This document shows positions 35,711 through 51,137 of a stretch of 64,000 nt of DNA, piece by piece. How positions within the stretch are numbered: position 1 is the first letter of the stretch; every line of letters begins with the position of its first letter. Both the position numbers and the translations under genes were made by a program. The notes under the pieces are model-generated. The model was given only the letters and a program-made list of their open reading frames with translations, was not told the DNA's origin and ran no database searches. The DNA is taken from positions 1 to 64,000 of the forward strand of contig VUYT01000007.1 of NCBI GenBank assembly GCA_008802785.1, written 5' to 3'. Origin of the DNA: Symmetrospora coprosmae (taxonomy: Eukaryota; Basidiomycota; Cystobasidiomycetes; Symmetrosporaceae).

Positions 35711-36812
35711 ATGGACTCTGTCGGCGAGATCGACGCTTTCCTGGATGAAGCACTCTCGCACGGCCTTGGAGACGGACATGCGCTTCCATCCCAACGAGAT
35801 CCGAAGGTCATCCTGACTTATGCCCAATCCTTGGACGCCCGGATAGCCGGCGCGGGCGGGAAGCAGCTGGTCCTAAGCGGGAAAGAGAGCATGGCTATGA
35901 CGCACAGGTTCGCTGCAGCCTACATCGCCATGTCGAGGGCAGACGTCCCGCTGACCAGATGACGCCTCGGCAGGCTGCGGGCGAGATGCACCGCAATCCT
36001 AGTCGGAGCGGGGACCCTGCTTAATGATGATCCACAGTTGAACTGTGAGCCACCACTGCTGCCGTCGTACCAAAGCTGCCATACTCAAGAGCAACTCGAC
36101 GTACTCAGGCCGAATCCCGACGCTCCTGTCCCGCCTCAAACAACCGGAACCCTTCGTTTTCGACAGCCAATGTCGAACTCCTTCATCAGCGAGACTACTT
36201 CAGAACATGAGAGCCGGAACCGGGAAGGCACCAGTCGTTGTTTGCTCAGAGACGGCAGTAGGGACTACGCCATCGCGTGATGAAGATCTTCGGCACAGAG
36301 CAGGCCAGCTACAGCGTGCAGGCTGCGAACTGTGGCCGATCCGGTCTGACGCAGGTATACAAACTTCCATGTTCTACTGTCCTTGCATCACACGGCCGTG
36401 TTTGACTGAGCAGAGCGTGAACCCGCAGACGGCCATCTCGATATAGGAGCGTTCATGGACATGCTAGCCGAGAAGAGGCCGCATGCGACGCTAATGGTCG
36501 AGGGCGGCTCGCGCATCATCTCTTCCTTCTTATATTCCGGCTGCGTCAGCAATCTCATTGTCACGGTTGCCCCGACGATGGTGGGCGACGAGGGCGTGCC
36601 GGTCATGCAAAGCGGCTCGAATAGGTCAAAGCCTGTGAGTCAGGGCAAGGGGTCCTTACCTCTGGAGCTTGTACAGGATGTTATGTAAGTTGCTAAAGGG
36701 CTTCCATCTCTTCCACTGCCAGGCGCCTACGCTGCGGCACAAGGTCACAAAGCAATTTGGCCGAGACACAGTAATTGCCTGCTCAATTGAACAGACGAGA
36801 ACAGAGTTGTAG
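35711..36812 (+). CDS. RIB7: Riboflavin pathway pyrimidine reductase
   Basis: Five exons (35711-35907, 35974-36044, 36109-36354, 36429-36634, 36723-36812) total 269 aa, normal for fungal Rib7. It carries KVILTYAQSLDARIAG, CTAILVGAGTLLNDDPQLN, FVFDSQCRTP, ATLMVEGGSRIISSFL and NLIVTVAPTMVGDEGVPV of the RibD C-terminal reductase fold. The enzyme uses NADPH to reduce the ribosyl side chain of 2,5-diamino-6-ribosylamino-pyrimidinone phosphate in the second step of fungal riboflavin synthesis. A start at 35711 fits homologues. The gene lies 194 bp after ERG24 and is convergent with the Hikeshi gene, with 75 bp between stops. Confidence 0.9.
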
Positions 36813-36887
36813 AGACATGTGCCAAGCGTGCGAAAGGGGGCAGCTGTGGGCGGAATGTTCGCAATGCCATAATATCTCCTCGACTCT

Positions 36888-37937
36888 TCAATCCTGCTCC
36901 TTGTTGAGCCAGTCTACTCCATTCTTGCTTTTTGTTTCGAGCCCCTTGTACCATCGCTCGCATAGACCCATGAGCGCTGACTGCGCCGACGGGTCCGCTA
37001 GAATGCTTTGTATCGAACTTCCGGCGGGTGCAGACTGAACGAAGGACGAGAGATAGTTGAGGAAGTTCTTCGCACACTTCATGGCGATGACGAGGCTCTC
37101 TTGCGGTGCTGCGCGACTGGCACCTCCGTTGGCGGGAACGAGCGATGTGCTCGATGTCGCATTGCTGCCGCTCGCGAGCGACGCTACTTGCGCTTGGACA
37201 GACGCAAGGGGTTCGCACAGAATGCCGATACTTGCAGTCGCACCGCCTTGGCCCATCACAGGAGAGCCGGATACGACACCCTTCAAACGGAAGATTGCGG
37301 ACGGCTTGTCGTTGCTGAGCCTGCGAATTGGTCATGGCGTGAGGGCAGGTACGAGGAGGCAGAGGAATCAGCCGACTTTGCACACTCGGCGCGATGATCT
37401 CCGGCAAGCCTACATGCCCAAGAGCTTCCAATCCGGACGATCGGCCCACTGAAAGTGAACAGTCGCAGCATAGCCATCCGGAAAGGGCACTGTGTTCGCG
37501 TCGCGGATCCGGCTGATCAGCTCATTTCGGCGGATCTCTTGAGAGCTCAGGCTCACCTGCGCCTGTCAGGAACAGGACGATATGGCTACACGGAGGCGAG
37601 GTGAGGATAATATACGAGTATTAGCAAGTGAAGCGGTTCAGAGCTTGCGGGCCTCGTCGATGAGTGGGAGATGTACCTGTTGGGGTGCAAAGGCACCGTC
37701 AGCGATTACACCGAGAAGCTAAAGCTGGAGCGGGCGGACTCGCTTCGCGGTGTCTGCTTGCGGGATACTGAAGAGGAAGCGGTTGTCGTCGACCTGCTGG
37801 ATGTCGGTCTGTAGGGCTCATATGTGACAGGCGCAAGCCGCACACATATCTTGCTCTCAGAACGGCCTTTCGCGAGCTCGGCAATCCAGCGTTGCACTGA
37901 CCTGGACGAGCCTTCCTGCTACAACAAGCCCAAACAT
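36888..37937 (-). CDS. Hikeshi/OPI10-family Hsp70 nuclear import factor
   Basis: Exon 1 (37937-37902) encodes MFGLVVAGRLVQ, the near-invariant Hikeshi start. Further exons give QQVDDNRFLFSIP, HIVLFLTGA, VPFPDGYAATVHFQWADRPDWKLLGM and LSNDKPSAIFRLKGVVSGS. The last exon ends with SLVIAMKCAKNFLNYLSSFV and a C-terminal LCERWYKGLETK helix. In animals Hikeshi carries Hsp70 through nuclear pores after heat shock; yeast Opi10 is linked to inositol-dependent phospholipid control. A short exon between FSIPQADTAK and HIVLFL is not resolved, so the middle of the model (37845-37600) is uncertain. At least four introns in about 1 kb make it one of the more intron-dense genes here. Confidence 0.85.
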
Positions 37938-38174
37938 GCTGTGCGCGAGTATCTCCCTGCCATTCGATGTAATTGAGGCGGAGTCAACATGTATGCTCGG
38001 AAAGGATCCGTGTCACAGTGCGAGGCGGCAGGACCCACCAAAGGCGCTGCTTCCCTTCAGGCGCTCAACATGACAATACCCCCAGCGCAGACATGACGCT
38101 GCCAAGAGCATTTCATATGCAGATCTAATGCCGTACCCACCTCACCTTCCTTTCGTTGTCCAGACATTACGACC

Positions 38175-38905
38175 ATGCCTGCCGTTCCTCCTCCAGGAGG
38201 TGGTGCTCGACACCGGCGCACACCTTCCGTGCCACTGAAGGTCCGCGCTGCTTCCGTCAGTCACGGAAACGCATCGTACACACCTCAGCACCTCTCCGAG
38301 TCGATTCTCCTCTCACCCTCGTCGGCCGAACTCCCATCCGCGCTTCCCAAGTCCCCCGAGCTCGGTGCATCCGAGCTGAGTGCACGGCCGGTTGAAGGTA
38401 CACCGTCAGCTGTAGTCGCCTCGAACTCGTCTGAGAAGTACGGGTTTGTCGTCTATGTCGGCTCCCTTCTCGCCTGGTGGCTTTACCTCTTTTGGGCCTT
38501 CACTCCGGACGCGTACCTGAAGCACCTCGGCTTGGAATGGTATCCCAACCGGTGAGTGAACACACGTCTGCGACCATCCTCGTTATCGCACTGACATATT
38601 CAATGACACCTAGCGAGTGGGCCATACTCGTCCCGTCCTGGATCATGGTATCCGTCGTCTACATCTACATTGCCTACTTTGCGCTCAATCTGTACCACAC
38701 TCGCGCTCTGGACAGCCTGACGACGCTCGTCGATACGCAAGCGCACTTACTGCCTCGCAAGCGCGATGTGCATGGAAGAAGCAGGGCCATGCCAGCATAC
38801 GATATCAACGCCAACCTCGGGTTCGAAGAGGATTACATCCCGCCTCTATACGATCTGCCTGCAGGCATGATCAACCGAGCGCTATTTGATGGTGCAGAAG
38901 AGTAG
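38175..38905 (+). CDS. PIG-P / GPI19 subunit of GPI-GlcNAc transferase
   Basis: Two exons (38175-38551, 38614-38905) give 222 aa. After a Ser/Pro-rich N-terminus of about 85 residues comes the PIG-P domain: EKYGFVVYVGSLLAWWLYL (first membrane helix), then LGLEWYPNREWAILVPSWIM and VVYIYIAYFALNLYHT (second helix). The protein ends with the conserved D.PLYDLP-type motif IPPLYDLPAG. It is an accessory subunit of the ER complex that transfers GlcNAc to phosphatidylinositol, the first step of GPI anchor synthesis. It is divergent from the Hikeshi gene (237 bp between starts). Confidence 0.9.
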
Positions 38906-39455
38906 GACCCGCGAAGTGTAGCTCTAGTATGCCATGGGCGCTACAGAAGTCACAGGCGTCTCGGGGTCACTGAAAGTCGCGACTTATGCGATACCGGCGG
39001 GGACTTGCCGCTCAGAAGCGCGAGGGGACGCACATGCTTGCATACTGCTGGCTTCTAAAGCTGCCCTAAGCAATATACACGAGGAAGCGCAGGCGAATGC
39101 TAGGCTTCTGGCGTCTAATGGCGGTGCGGCAGCAGAAAGAGCCAACCAGCTAGATCATGTGCAGAAAGGAGGAAGGTAGGGGGAATGGGCCAGTTGATCT
39201 GCCAATCCTGGTCAGAATGGCAGTCGAGCACGGCAAGGGAGTGAGTGTGCGAGGCTGCGTTGCCACCTAGCTAGAAGTTGGGAGGATAAGCCGATAGGGT
39301 GAAATGGGGGATGCACAGAGCATGAGCGTGAGAAGTAGCGAGAAATGGTGCTAAGCCTAGGGGCCTTCCGGCTATATGTGACGAAGCAGGTCTATTTGTT
39401 CCACGATCTTGATCGAGAGGTCTGTGCGTGGGAGCCGTCGGGGGGCGTACACCAA
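38906..39455. other. Intergenic, nothing recognised
   Basis: This 550-bp convergent gap lies between PIG-P and the cyclin gene. Short open frames exist but have neither a family motif nor splice-consistent extensions. I found no RNA gene or repeat. Confidence 0.55.
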
Positions 39456-42087
39456 CTAGGCTGCGACCATTCGACCCTGATAGCGGTACCCATCCATGGC
39501 GAGCCGGCCGTAGCTCTGCTCGATGCATCGGCCGGTACTGAACATGACCTCATCCGCTTGCTCTGTGCGGAAGCCCTGGTGTGAGAAGGGCGATCGCTGG
39601 AGCTGCGGCTGCGATTGCTGTAGGTACTGTTGGCGCGTCGAGGTCTGCTTGTACGGGTGGGTAAGCGATTGCGTCGTCTTGTATCGAGGGCGCTGCTCGA
39701 TGGGTCCGGCGGCGTCCAAGTCGAAGCCGCCAGACATCGACGACGTCTCGCTGCGGGGCGTGAGGAGATCGTCGTCGACTTCGACAACGACAGCGGCGCC
39801 GACGCTGGCTCCGGCCGAACGTTGGACGTTGTGAGAGCGCGATGCAGTTCGCACACGCTTCGAGCGGGCAACTTCGGTTGCGGACGGCGGGGTGCGCTGC
39901 ACGGCATCGGATGGCGTGAAAGCCGCATGGGAGCGTGATGCTTTCGCCTCGACCACGTTCTGCTCTTGTGCGCGCGCACTCTCAATCAGCGGACCGACGA
40001 GGCTTGCAGTCGAGACCAGACCCTGCACAAAGGCAGTAGCGCGGTGCGACTGGGTGTCAACGAGGTAGGCGAGCCAGTCTGGTGCCTCGACGTTGATGTC
40101 GAAGTTGAGACCGGCAAGCAGCGAGAACTCCAGTGCGTTCACCTCGGGCAGCGCAATGTTAGCGACCTGAGCCCAAGTCGAGTTCCTAAACGAGTTGTCG
40201 TCGAGATGCTTGTTAGCAACCACGAGGGCAGCGAGGAGGAGCTTGAAAGGTGCAGAGGTCGATTGCAGAGCGCTCTGCGATGTTGCGGGCGGATAGAGCG
40301 GAGAAGTCTGGGGGATCCTGGCGACATAGTAAAGCGCAAGCAGGAGAACCTGCTGCGAGACCAGGGTAGCACGGAGAAGCCCCTGCACCTGCTCAAAGAG
40401 TGCCATGGGCGGCGTGACGCCTCCAAACCGCTGCGGGTGCTGCTGGAATGCGGGCCGAAGCAGGGTGCTGATAGGTGGCAGAGACGCTTGCTTCCCACCG
40501 TGAGCATCGCCCATGACCTGGTCGTCATCGCTCCAATAGCCCGAGCTGCCGAACCGGGTGGCGAGCGGGTTGCTGCTGCGCTGCTGGTGGTGACTTTCGC
40601 CGTGACCCATTACCGTCCAGCTGTCAATGGCTGGGGTGCCAGGGGCAGAGCTGGCAGGGCTGCTCATGTCGCTGCCCGGGCTGGTCTCTGCGCTCGGACG
40701 AGGCTTTCGCTCTCTTCCAATCGCCCCGAAGGAGCGCGCTTGCCGCGCAGCACCGGCAGTATCGCTGTCGAGACCTGCAGAGACCGAGCGGGAGAGGTCG
40801 TGCTTGCCCGAAAAAGGCGAGACTGTCTTGAATGGCGTTCGCTGATGCACAACGGGCGCCCTGGGGCTGCTCGAAAGTGCGTTCCGGCCGTGGCGGCTCA
40901 AGGCGATATCGGGACTTCTACCAGCGGAGGCAAACTGGCCAGACGAGTTCGAGGAAGTCGACATTGGACTGTTGCGGTTGCTGGCATTGAGGAAGGCGTC
41001 CCAAACGAGATCCGTAGCCAGAGCAGCGAACGGAAAGGCGCTCTTCTCGATAGACGGCGGCGGAGGTATAGCCGTAGCATCGGGGGCGATGAGTTGCCAC
41101 TCCTCGTTCGCCGGTTGCTGGACGCCACAGAAGGACTGCTGCTGCTGCACAATGGCAAGACGAGCGGCGGCCTCGTGCTGTTGCTGCTGGTACTGTTCTG
41201 CCTCGGCAGCCGCGCTGTCGTCTCCGTAGCCGGACCACAGCGACTCTGCGTCCTCTCGGTAGTCCTCGTACCTGGGCTGGATGGCCGCCGAAGGGTGTGC
41301 CGGGTGCCGACCGAGGTGCAGGGCAGGAGGCAGGATCGATGGTTGCCAGCTGGCGTTGTCGATCGATTGGTGCTGGTAGCCGGCGTTGAGCATAGGAGCC
41401 AGATTCCCAATCTGAAGAGGTGGAAGCAAGCCATCTCCTCGAGCGTGTGGGTAGACTTGACTGCTGCTGATGGAGCTGGCGGGCAGGTAATGCTGCGGAA
41501 CTAACGGACCGAGGTAGGCGCTCGCATGAGGATACGAGCCATCAGGTCCGTAAGTCTGCTGTGGCGGGCCGTCGTAGTACGGTGGAGACTGTCGGAAGAA
41601 ACAGAGATTGTCAGTACGAGCACGCGCGCGCTAAATAAGGGTGATTTCATCTCACCTGCTGCTGCATAGCAGGGTAGTAGTCGCCGGTCAAAGAGGCGGT
41701 CGGATGCGAGATCCGGTTTCGGGGAGGGGATGCATACCGGTCGCTGGTGACAACATGCCCGTACGATGGGTACCCAATTGGAAGAGGCAGCATCTCGCCG
41801 CAGCCAGCCGAGCTACTCAGTGCGCCCGCACCAACGCTCGAGCCAAGACCACTGAAAAGACGAAGCAGATGAGCTCGGTCTGCTCCGATGTCACGCTCGC
41901 CAGAGCCGCTGTCAGTGCCAGTACAGACTGACTGTGACCGGTAGGCTCGCTGTTGCTGCTGCTGTTGCTGTAGCACGTACTGCTGCTGCTGGTGTTGCTC
42001 CCTGATTGCCTGCTCCTGCTGCTCCTGCTGGTGGTACTGCGCAAAGGTGTCATATGCCCCGTAGGGCGAGCTGTGATAGTTGATCAT
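39456..42087 (-). CDS. PCL/Clg1-like cyclin
   Basis: Two exons (42087-41656 and 41588-39456) encode 854 aa. The first exon is Gln-rich (runs of six to seven Q encoded by CAG/CAA) and Tyr/Pro-rich. The cyclin core sits around residues 470-610: ALFEQVQGLLRATLVSQQVL, LYYVARIPQTSPLYP, KLLLAALVVANKHLDDNSFR, WAQVANIALPEVNALEFSLL and GLNFDINVEAPDWLAYL. NKHLDD, the EVN.LE motif and the GL.F.I. strand are typical of Pho80/Pcl-type cyclins, and the long Gln/Ser-rich flanks resemble Clg1. The likely partner is a Pho85-type CDK (inferred from family). Upstream lies an unusually long gene-free region. Confidence 0.83.
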
Positions 42088-43997
42088 GCTCTGGTAGAGT
42101 GGAAGTCCGACACCTGCGTGAGAGGGAAACTAGCTCGAGGAGCAGAAGGCCTCGGTGACGCTGATGCGTCGCCTGGTCTCCTTCACTCGAAGTGTCTCCT
42201 TCCCTGCGGATGCGTCCGTCCTGCTTGCCTCCTTTCGAAGACGACCCTTCCCCTGGCCCCTATTCGAGGTGCAGAGGTTCAGATGCCGTTCGCAAGGGAG
42301 TTCGTGCTCTTGCGCGGGGAGTGAGCGCCTCGGCAAAAGGTGCTGATGCGAGTCGAAGGCGGAAGACTGAGTGATGTTATGTTTCGTAATGCGGGAGGAC
42401 TGAACGACTGATTGATGTATATGCGAGCGAGGGCGAGGGCGATACTTCGTGAATGTGAGCCGGGCTAAGTCGAATGTCTCTTCTGGACGCAAAGGGGGTC
42501 AACCTTTGCTCTCAGTCCGAGACTTTTGGTGAATGGTGAATGCGATTGATGGTCGAGTGAAGGAAGTAAGGGCAGATCGACAGTGCTGAAGCGTCAATCC
42601 TGCTGAGCTGACGTGTCGGATGCGTTGCTTGGTCGAGGTGAGATGTGACTAGCAGACTCGCGCGAGCCGCGACTGACTGACCACGTGGGCTGTAACGCCG
42701 GGTGCGACCGGTGAACGCAGTGACGGCAACGGACGATCTCAACGAATCGAAGCTCTTGCAAAAGTGCGCGGCTAGTTGCAGACCTTCAGGTGAAGTGTGT
42801 GCAACCTGCTGCCCTCTGCTTGTCTGTGCTGCTGTGGACGTTGTCGCCTTTCGTCCGCTTTCGCTCCCTCAGAAACTTCCCTTTGCTGCGGTCGAAGTCA
42901 GGTGAGGTTGCAGGCAGGAAAAACGGGCGGAAGTTGGGTTGGCCTGTCGAGATCAGTCAAGATCTGCAGGGTGCCAGGGAGGTGGGCGAGTGTAGGATGG
43001 GATGCAAGTAGGTGAGTGTCGTCCTGCTATACCCTCGGCTGTCTATTCTTCCTCCCTCGGTTCCGAAGAGTGCGTCCGGGCGTCGAGCGAGCGAGGCCTT
43101 CCGGGGCTGGGTAGGGTGACTGCGCGAGCAGCTGCGAACACAGAGCGCAAGGTCAGACCACGCGACTGCAGGTATATAGGCGGGACATGAGACAGCGCCT
43201 CACCTCGTCCTATCCTTTCCTTTGACGCCCTCCTCGCTGCGCCTCTCCTCGCTTGCCCTCTGCGGCCTTCCGTCTGCCCTCGTCTGCACGCACCGCGCTC
43301 GATCCCTTCGTCGCAGCTGCGAGCACGGGGTCGGAGAAGCAACTACGGGCGCGACTGCAGGCTGGCCTGTTTCCTCCCCGTTGTGATGCGCCTTGTCCCT
43401 GTCCTGGAGTGAACGCAAAGCGAAACACTCTTGGATGGTTGGAGGGAGGAAGGGAGGGTCTTGCAGAGGTGTGATGCGCACACGGCGACCGCCGGGGGCC
43501 TCCGGATGGTCGTCACACGTCAGGCAAGAATAATCACATTGTGCACATCAAAGGGACAGCATTCGTGCCTGCGCAGTATGTTCTCTTTCGGCACATGGAT
43601 GAGATCTACTGCAATACATCCAGTACAGTGGCGGCGGAAGGCAGCGCTCTGCGGCCTCTGCACTTTTGTCGTCGAGCGACGCCAGCGGACGATCCTATGT
43701 CAACTAAGTCGTCGTATACGGAGCTGTGGACGAAGACCACCGGCACTGCCTGCTACTGACTGCTGATGCCGCCCGTCGATGGCCGCTGGAAGCTAGCATG
43801 CAACCCGCACTGGCGCGATTGCCAGGTTGCGAGCCAGCCTTCTGCGCACATGACCAGCGAGCGGGGACACACAAGGCGGGAGGGACCTGTGCATTCGCAG
43901 AGCCGGGTCTCCACATGACGGTCTTCAGTGAGAGCCAGTGGCTGTGGGCCGTGTCGCCGTTGACGCCGTGTCTGTCGTGCCAAACTCGGCCCCAAGC
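42088..43997. other. 1.9-kb gene-free region upstream of the cyclin
   Basis: No conserved reading frame, tRNA or element was found between the cyclin start (leftward) and the 3' end of the DUF4604 gene. The stretch is rich in CT/GA tracts, has many short ATG-headed frames, and has one TATATA motif at about 43172-43177. By this window's standards it is long and most likely holds the cyclin promoter and a long 5' leader, as is common for cell-cycle or nutrient regulators. Confidence 0.5.
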
Positions 43998-44970
43998 TCA
44001 ATCCTCGAACGAGAGCATCTTCTTTGCTGCCTTCCGCTTCGCCTTCAGTGCCGACTTCTCCTCCTTTGTCAGAGGCACCTTCTTGATGCCCGCCACGGCC
44101 TGTTTCGGCTCGGCCGACGCCGAGCCTTTGCGATTTGCAATGTCTGCCTGAGTGGCCGCAGAAGGGTCCGTCTTTGCGCGCTTGACGAGATCCGAGAAAC
44201 CATCGCCAGCCTCCTCCTGTTCTGCATCGTCATCGTCCCCCTCGTAACTCGCGCCGAGGCCTGCCTTCCGCTTGCCCTTGTTTGGCCCACTTTCTTCTGC
44301 TTTGCTCGAGAAGCGCAGGGAAGACACGCGCTTCTCGGGCTTGCTCAGGGCCGCAACTGACGGATCTGGTAGGTCTTCAGAAGGGGGCAGGAACGATGTA
44401 AGTGGGAAGCCATAGCTGTGATGCGCAATCTTTCCAGGCGAGCTGGGCGAGAGCCCACCTTTCTTTGCTTCATCGGCCTCTTGAGCTGTCATGTGTTTGC
44501 CCTCCCTGAGCACAACCACCTGTGGCGCTTCGTCGCCCAAGTCCTCATTCACAAAGTCATTGTCGTCGTCGTCGTCGGCCCCAGCGTCTGGCCGCGTGGG
44601 TATTCGCGGTCTCCCGGACGAAGAGCTACAGGCAGAGGCGTCGGCGCACAGGCGAAGATCAGCCAGAGCTCACTGCAAGAGGCACTGCATGGCTTTCGAG
44701 AGGCGGGCAAGGCCCACCTCGCGCCGCTCAGGGCGGTCGCGATGTTCTGCAGGAATTTGGGCTTGTTGTCGTTGTATGACAGGCCTACAAGAGCACGGAC
44801 GTTCCCGCGCCGATGCCGCTTCAGCATTGGCATGGCATCGGAGTGCTGAAGAGGGTCGCTCGCACACCTTTGAGCTGGTTCTTGGATGGCCCGCCCTTCT
44901 CTTCTTTGTCGACGTCTCGTCCGCGAACCCCTCCTCCTCCTCCTCCTCCTCGACCACCTCCTCTGGCCAT
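43998..44970 (-). CDS. DUF4604 / KIAA1143-family protein
   Basis: Exons 44970-44868, 44784-44718 and 44625-43998 sum to 265 aa. Exon 1 encodes a Gly/Arg-rich start (MARGGGRGGG...) from a GGA repeat. Exon 2 carries GLSYNDNKPKFLQNIATALS, equivalent to the SYxxPxFLxxF start of KIAA1143. Exon 3 has DDDDDNDFVNEDLGDEAPQV, then VVLREGKHMTAQEADEAKKG, and a Lys-rich C-terminus ending KKMLSFED. The combination of SYN..PKFL, PQVVVL and the terminal LSF is the family hallmark. The function is not established; the protein is probably nuclear and disordered. A naive in-frame start at 44833 was rejected because the spliced exon 1 joins in phase. Confidence 0.82.
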
Positions 44971-45188
44971 GCTACGCGGTGGATCCAGGCAACAGCGATA
45001 GATACTCCCTGGCTGAATGCCGTTGTCTTTGTCGTCCGTAGAGGGCGGATGCGCCTGTACAGAGATCGCACTTGGGGTCGGACGGTGTAAAGGCGAGTGT
45101 CTGTGCCGTCAACGCTCAACGCTCTCATCGCACGTGCCTGCTGCACCTGTTGGTTCTTGCCACTAGAATCTAGCGACAGACCACGCGC

Positions 45189-46608
45189 ATGCTGGGAGAC
45201 GCTGCTCTTCGCCTCCTCGCGATCTGTCTGGCCCTCCTCTCCCTGTCGGACGCGTCCGCTCATGTTCTCGTTGATGCAAGCAACGCGGCCCAAACGCCCA
45301 ATGCGCGCTACATCATCCTCGATGCGACGCACGACTCGCCCTCCATCACTGCACTCCTCATGGCGCTCGAGCTGACTTCGCTTCCCAACGCGGACTCCGT
45401 ATTCCTCGGCGCCATCACGACGAGCGCGCCCGAGCTGGACCAGCTGCACCACCTCCTCCGCCTCGCAGGGCTCGACGCGTGCCTCCCGCCCATCCTGAGC
45501 GCCGACGAGACGGAGCTGTATCCCGTCTACGGCGATGTCCTCGAGAAGCTACCAGACATCGTCCAGTTCCTCCTCGATGCCGTCCAGAAGTACCCGGGAC
45601 AGGTCGCCATCTACGCGTCCGGCAGCCTCGCCGCAGTCGCAATGGCTGAACAGGTCGACCCGGCGTTCGCGTCCAATGTCGGAGAGGTCCGTCTCGCTCT
45701 CTCTCTCTCCGCTAACATGTCCGCGCATGGATGCTGAGGCTGTCAGGCTCCATGACTGTTCGTGTCCCGCCGCGGTCCAGATCATGATTGTTGGAAAGTA
45801 GGCACGCCCAGTCCTCCCGGCTCCCTGATCTCGCAGAGCATGCTGATAGGTGCATCTCTACAGTACCTATGGCAGCAAGTCGCCCTTTGCCCGCAGCGGG
45901 CTCGCCCAGCCGGCTGCAAACGTAAGTCAGCGAACCCCCTTCGTCGTATCGCACCAATAGACCCGCCTGACCGCGGTCTCGAGACTCCGACCGCGAACGC
46001 CAGTCTCCATTCTTGCGCGACCAGGAAGCCTTCATGCAGGTGCTCCAGGGCGACATCCCGCTTATGCGGATGATGGGCACATCAGAGCCCGTCCTGTCCG
46101 GCAAGGAGATTGCCGACCGGGTTCTCGCGCGGATCAAGCACGAAACTGGCGAGAAGAGCGAGGAGCGAGCATTGAAGGACCGCCCTCTATCGCAGCTCTA
46201 CATCAAGAGTCATCGTGACCGCCTCAAGCAGGGACACAAGAAGGCCATCCTGTGGGTCGGATCGGTCGTCCCGTGTGCTGTGACTGGCAGAGGAGTGACA
46301 CACGCGAGGGCCTGCATCTTTTCTATCGCTGCAGCATGCAGGAACCAGGCATGGCAGCGCTGCTCCAACCGTCTATCGTCAAGGCGGAATCGGACGTGAC
46401 TTTCGAGTTCCAGCCTACACTAGAAATGCGAAAGATCGAAGGACAGGACATCACGCCCAGTGATCGATCAACGCTCATCCACGAGATTGACGAAACCAGC
46501 TTCTGGGATCTACTCGTCCAGGTCCGGAGTAAGGACTGGTCTCGCTTTTGTGCCGAGAGAAGCAAGAGCGGTACGGGGCAAGTCGAGCAACTGCATGACG
46601 AGCTGTAA
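45189..46608 (+). CDS. Secreted, divergent nucleoside-hydrolase-like protein
   Basis: Five exons (45189-45686, 45781-45797, 45864-45921, 46004-46251, 46335-46608) give 364 aa. A signal peptide (LRLLAICLALLSLSDASA) starts the protein. The fold signals of inosine/uridine-preferring nucleoside hydrolases follow: YIILDATHDSPSITALLMAL, DSVFLGAITTSAPELDQLHH, KLPDIVQFLLDAVQKYPGQV, AIYASGSLAAVAMAEQVDPAFA, a truncated IMIVG strand, and SPFLRDQEAFMQVLQGDIPL (the DPEAA..VL equivalent). The catalytic DxDxGxDD calcium motif is not intact: only the first Asp aligns well. It may be inactive or use a different substrate. Exon 2 is only 17 nt. Assignment rests on pattern similarity, so confidence is moderate. 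Confidence 0.6.
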
Positions 46609-46802
46609 TCGGTCTCGCCAGCACTTCAACGATACAAGCTAGTGCAGTTGCAGTACCCCTAATGTACACCGCATGATGCCCCGCACAGACCAAAGTTGAC
46701 AGCAGTAGCGTAGTGTCTAAGCCAAGAGAAGCGACGAAGTGCGAGGTGGAGGCAGCGGGAATACTCGGAAACGATCGCGAACTGGGTGGTGTCTCCCGCC
46801 TA

Positions 46803-50485
<3,683 letters not shown>

Positions 50486-51137
50486 ATCTGGATATGGCCT
50501 CTGTGCACTGGTATGCCCTGCCCTGCTTGTCCTTGTGTTGTCAAGTTGGTCGGAGAACGAGGGAGCAGTCTAGGGAGAGTGCGTGCGAAGAGCGAGAGAC
50601 GCGTCGCGGCTTCTGGGTGGCAAGGGAAGGGGCGGCGGAGATGGAGGATGCCCATCCAGCGGTACTCACCAGCTTGGCCGCCCTCTTCTCATCATTATCC
50701 GTACACTTACAAGAAGCTCATAACCCTGCAACGCAGTCACACATAATAAGTGCAAAACGCGGATGACATCCAATTCGGACGGCCGGCTGGGGCGGCCTGT
50801 CCCAGCGGCCTGTCCGAATGCTCTCCTCTTTTTGCCAAAAGACTCTCGAAAAGACATGCCTGACCCGACCTAACAGCCTGTGGTGTGCCTATATAGATAG
50901 CGCAGGCTTCGCTCTGGCTCACTGACACGTCCTCAGAAACGCTCGCGACCGGGCGAAACCCGGGGGTGTCAGCGTCGAACTGACTCGACCGCCCTCCGTC
51001 TGCCGAACACGCGGAGGGCCAACGTGCCTGGCTTTTGTAGCTCCTCCGCTCTTCCAGAACGCAAGCAGCCTCGTGCTCTCGCTGCCTTGCACATCCGAGA
51101 ACCGTTGACTTCACAGCGACTGGCTCCTTCTACGAAG
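50486..51137. promoter_or_regulatory. Divergent promoter region of MCM6 and the MFS transporter
   Basis: The region spans 652 bp between divergent starts. TATATAG at 50890-50896, about 240 bp before the transporter ATG, is a plausible TATA box for that gene. I looked for an ACGCGT-type MCB box expected for S-phase genes and did not find a convincing one next to MCM6. Confidence 0.45.

Noticed and set aside
38934-39179. Short ATG-headed frame after PIG-P
   Set aside because: Eighty-one codons without motif or codon-pattern support; probably chance.
39966-41504. 512-codon open frame antisense to the cyclin
   Set aside because: It is opposite a clear cyclin domain, its composition is typical of a GC-driven shadow, and it has no recognisable domain.
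44549-44833. Unspliced start for the DUF4604 gene at 44833
   Set aside because: An upstream exon at 44970-44868 joins in phase through GTGTGC/GTAG and gives the Lys-rich lead expected before SYNDNKPKFL.
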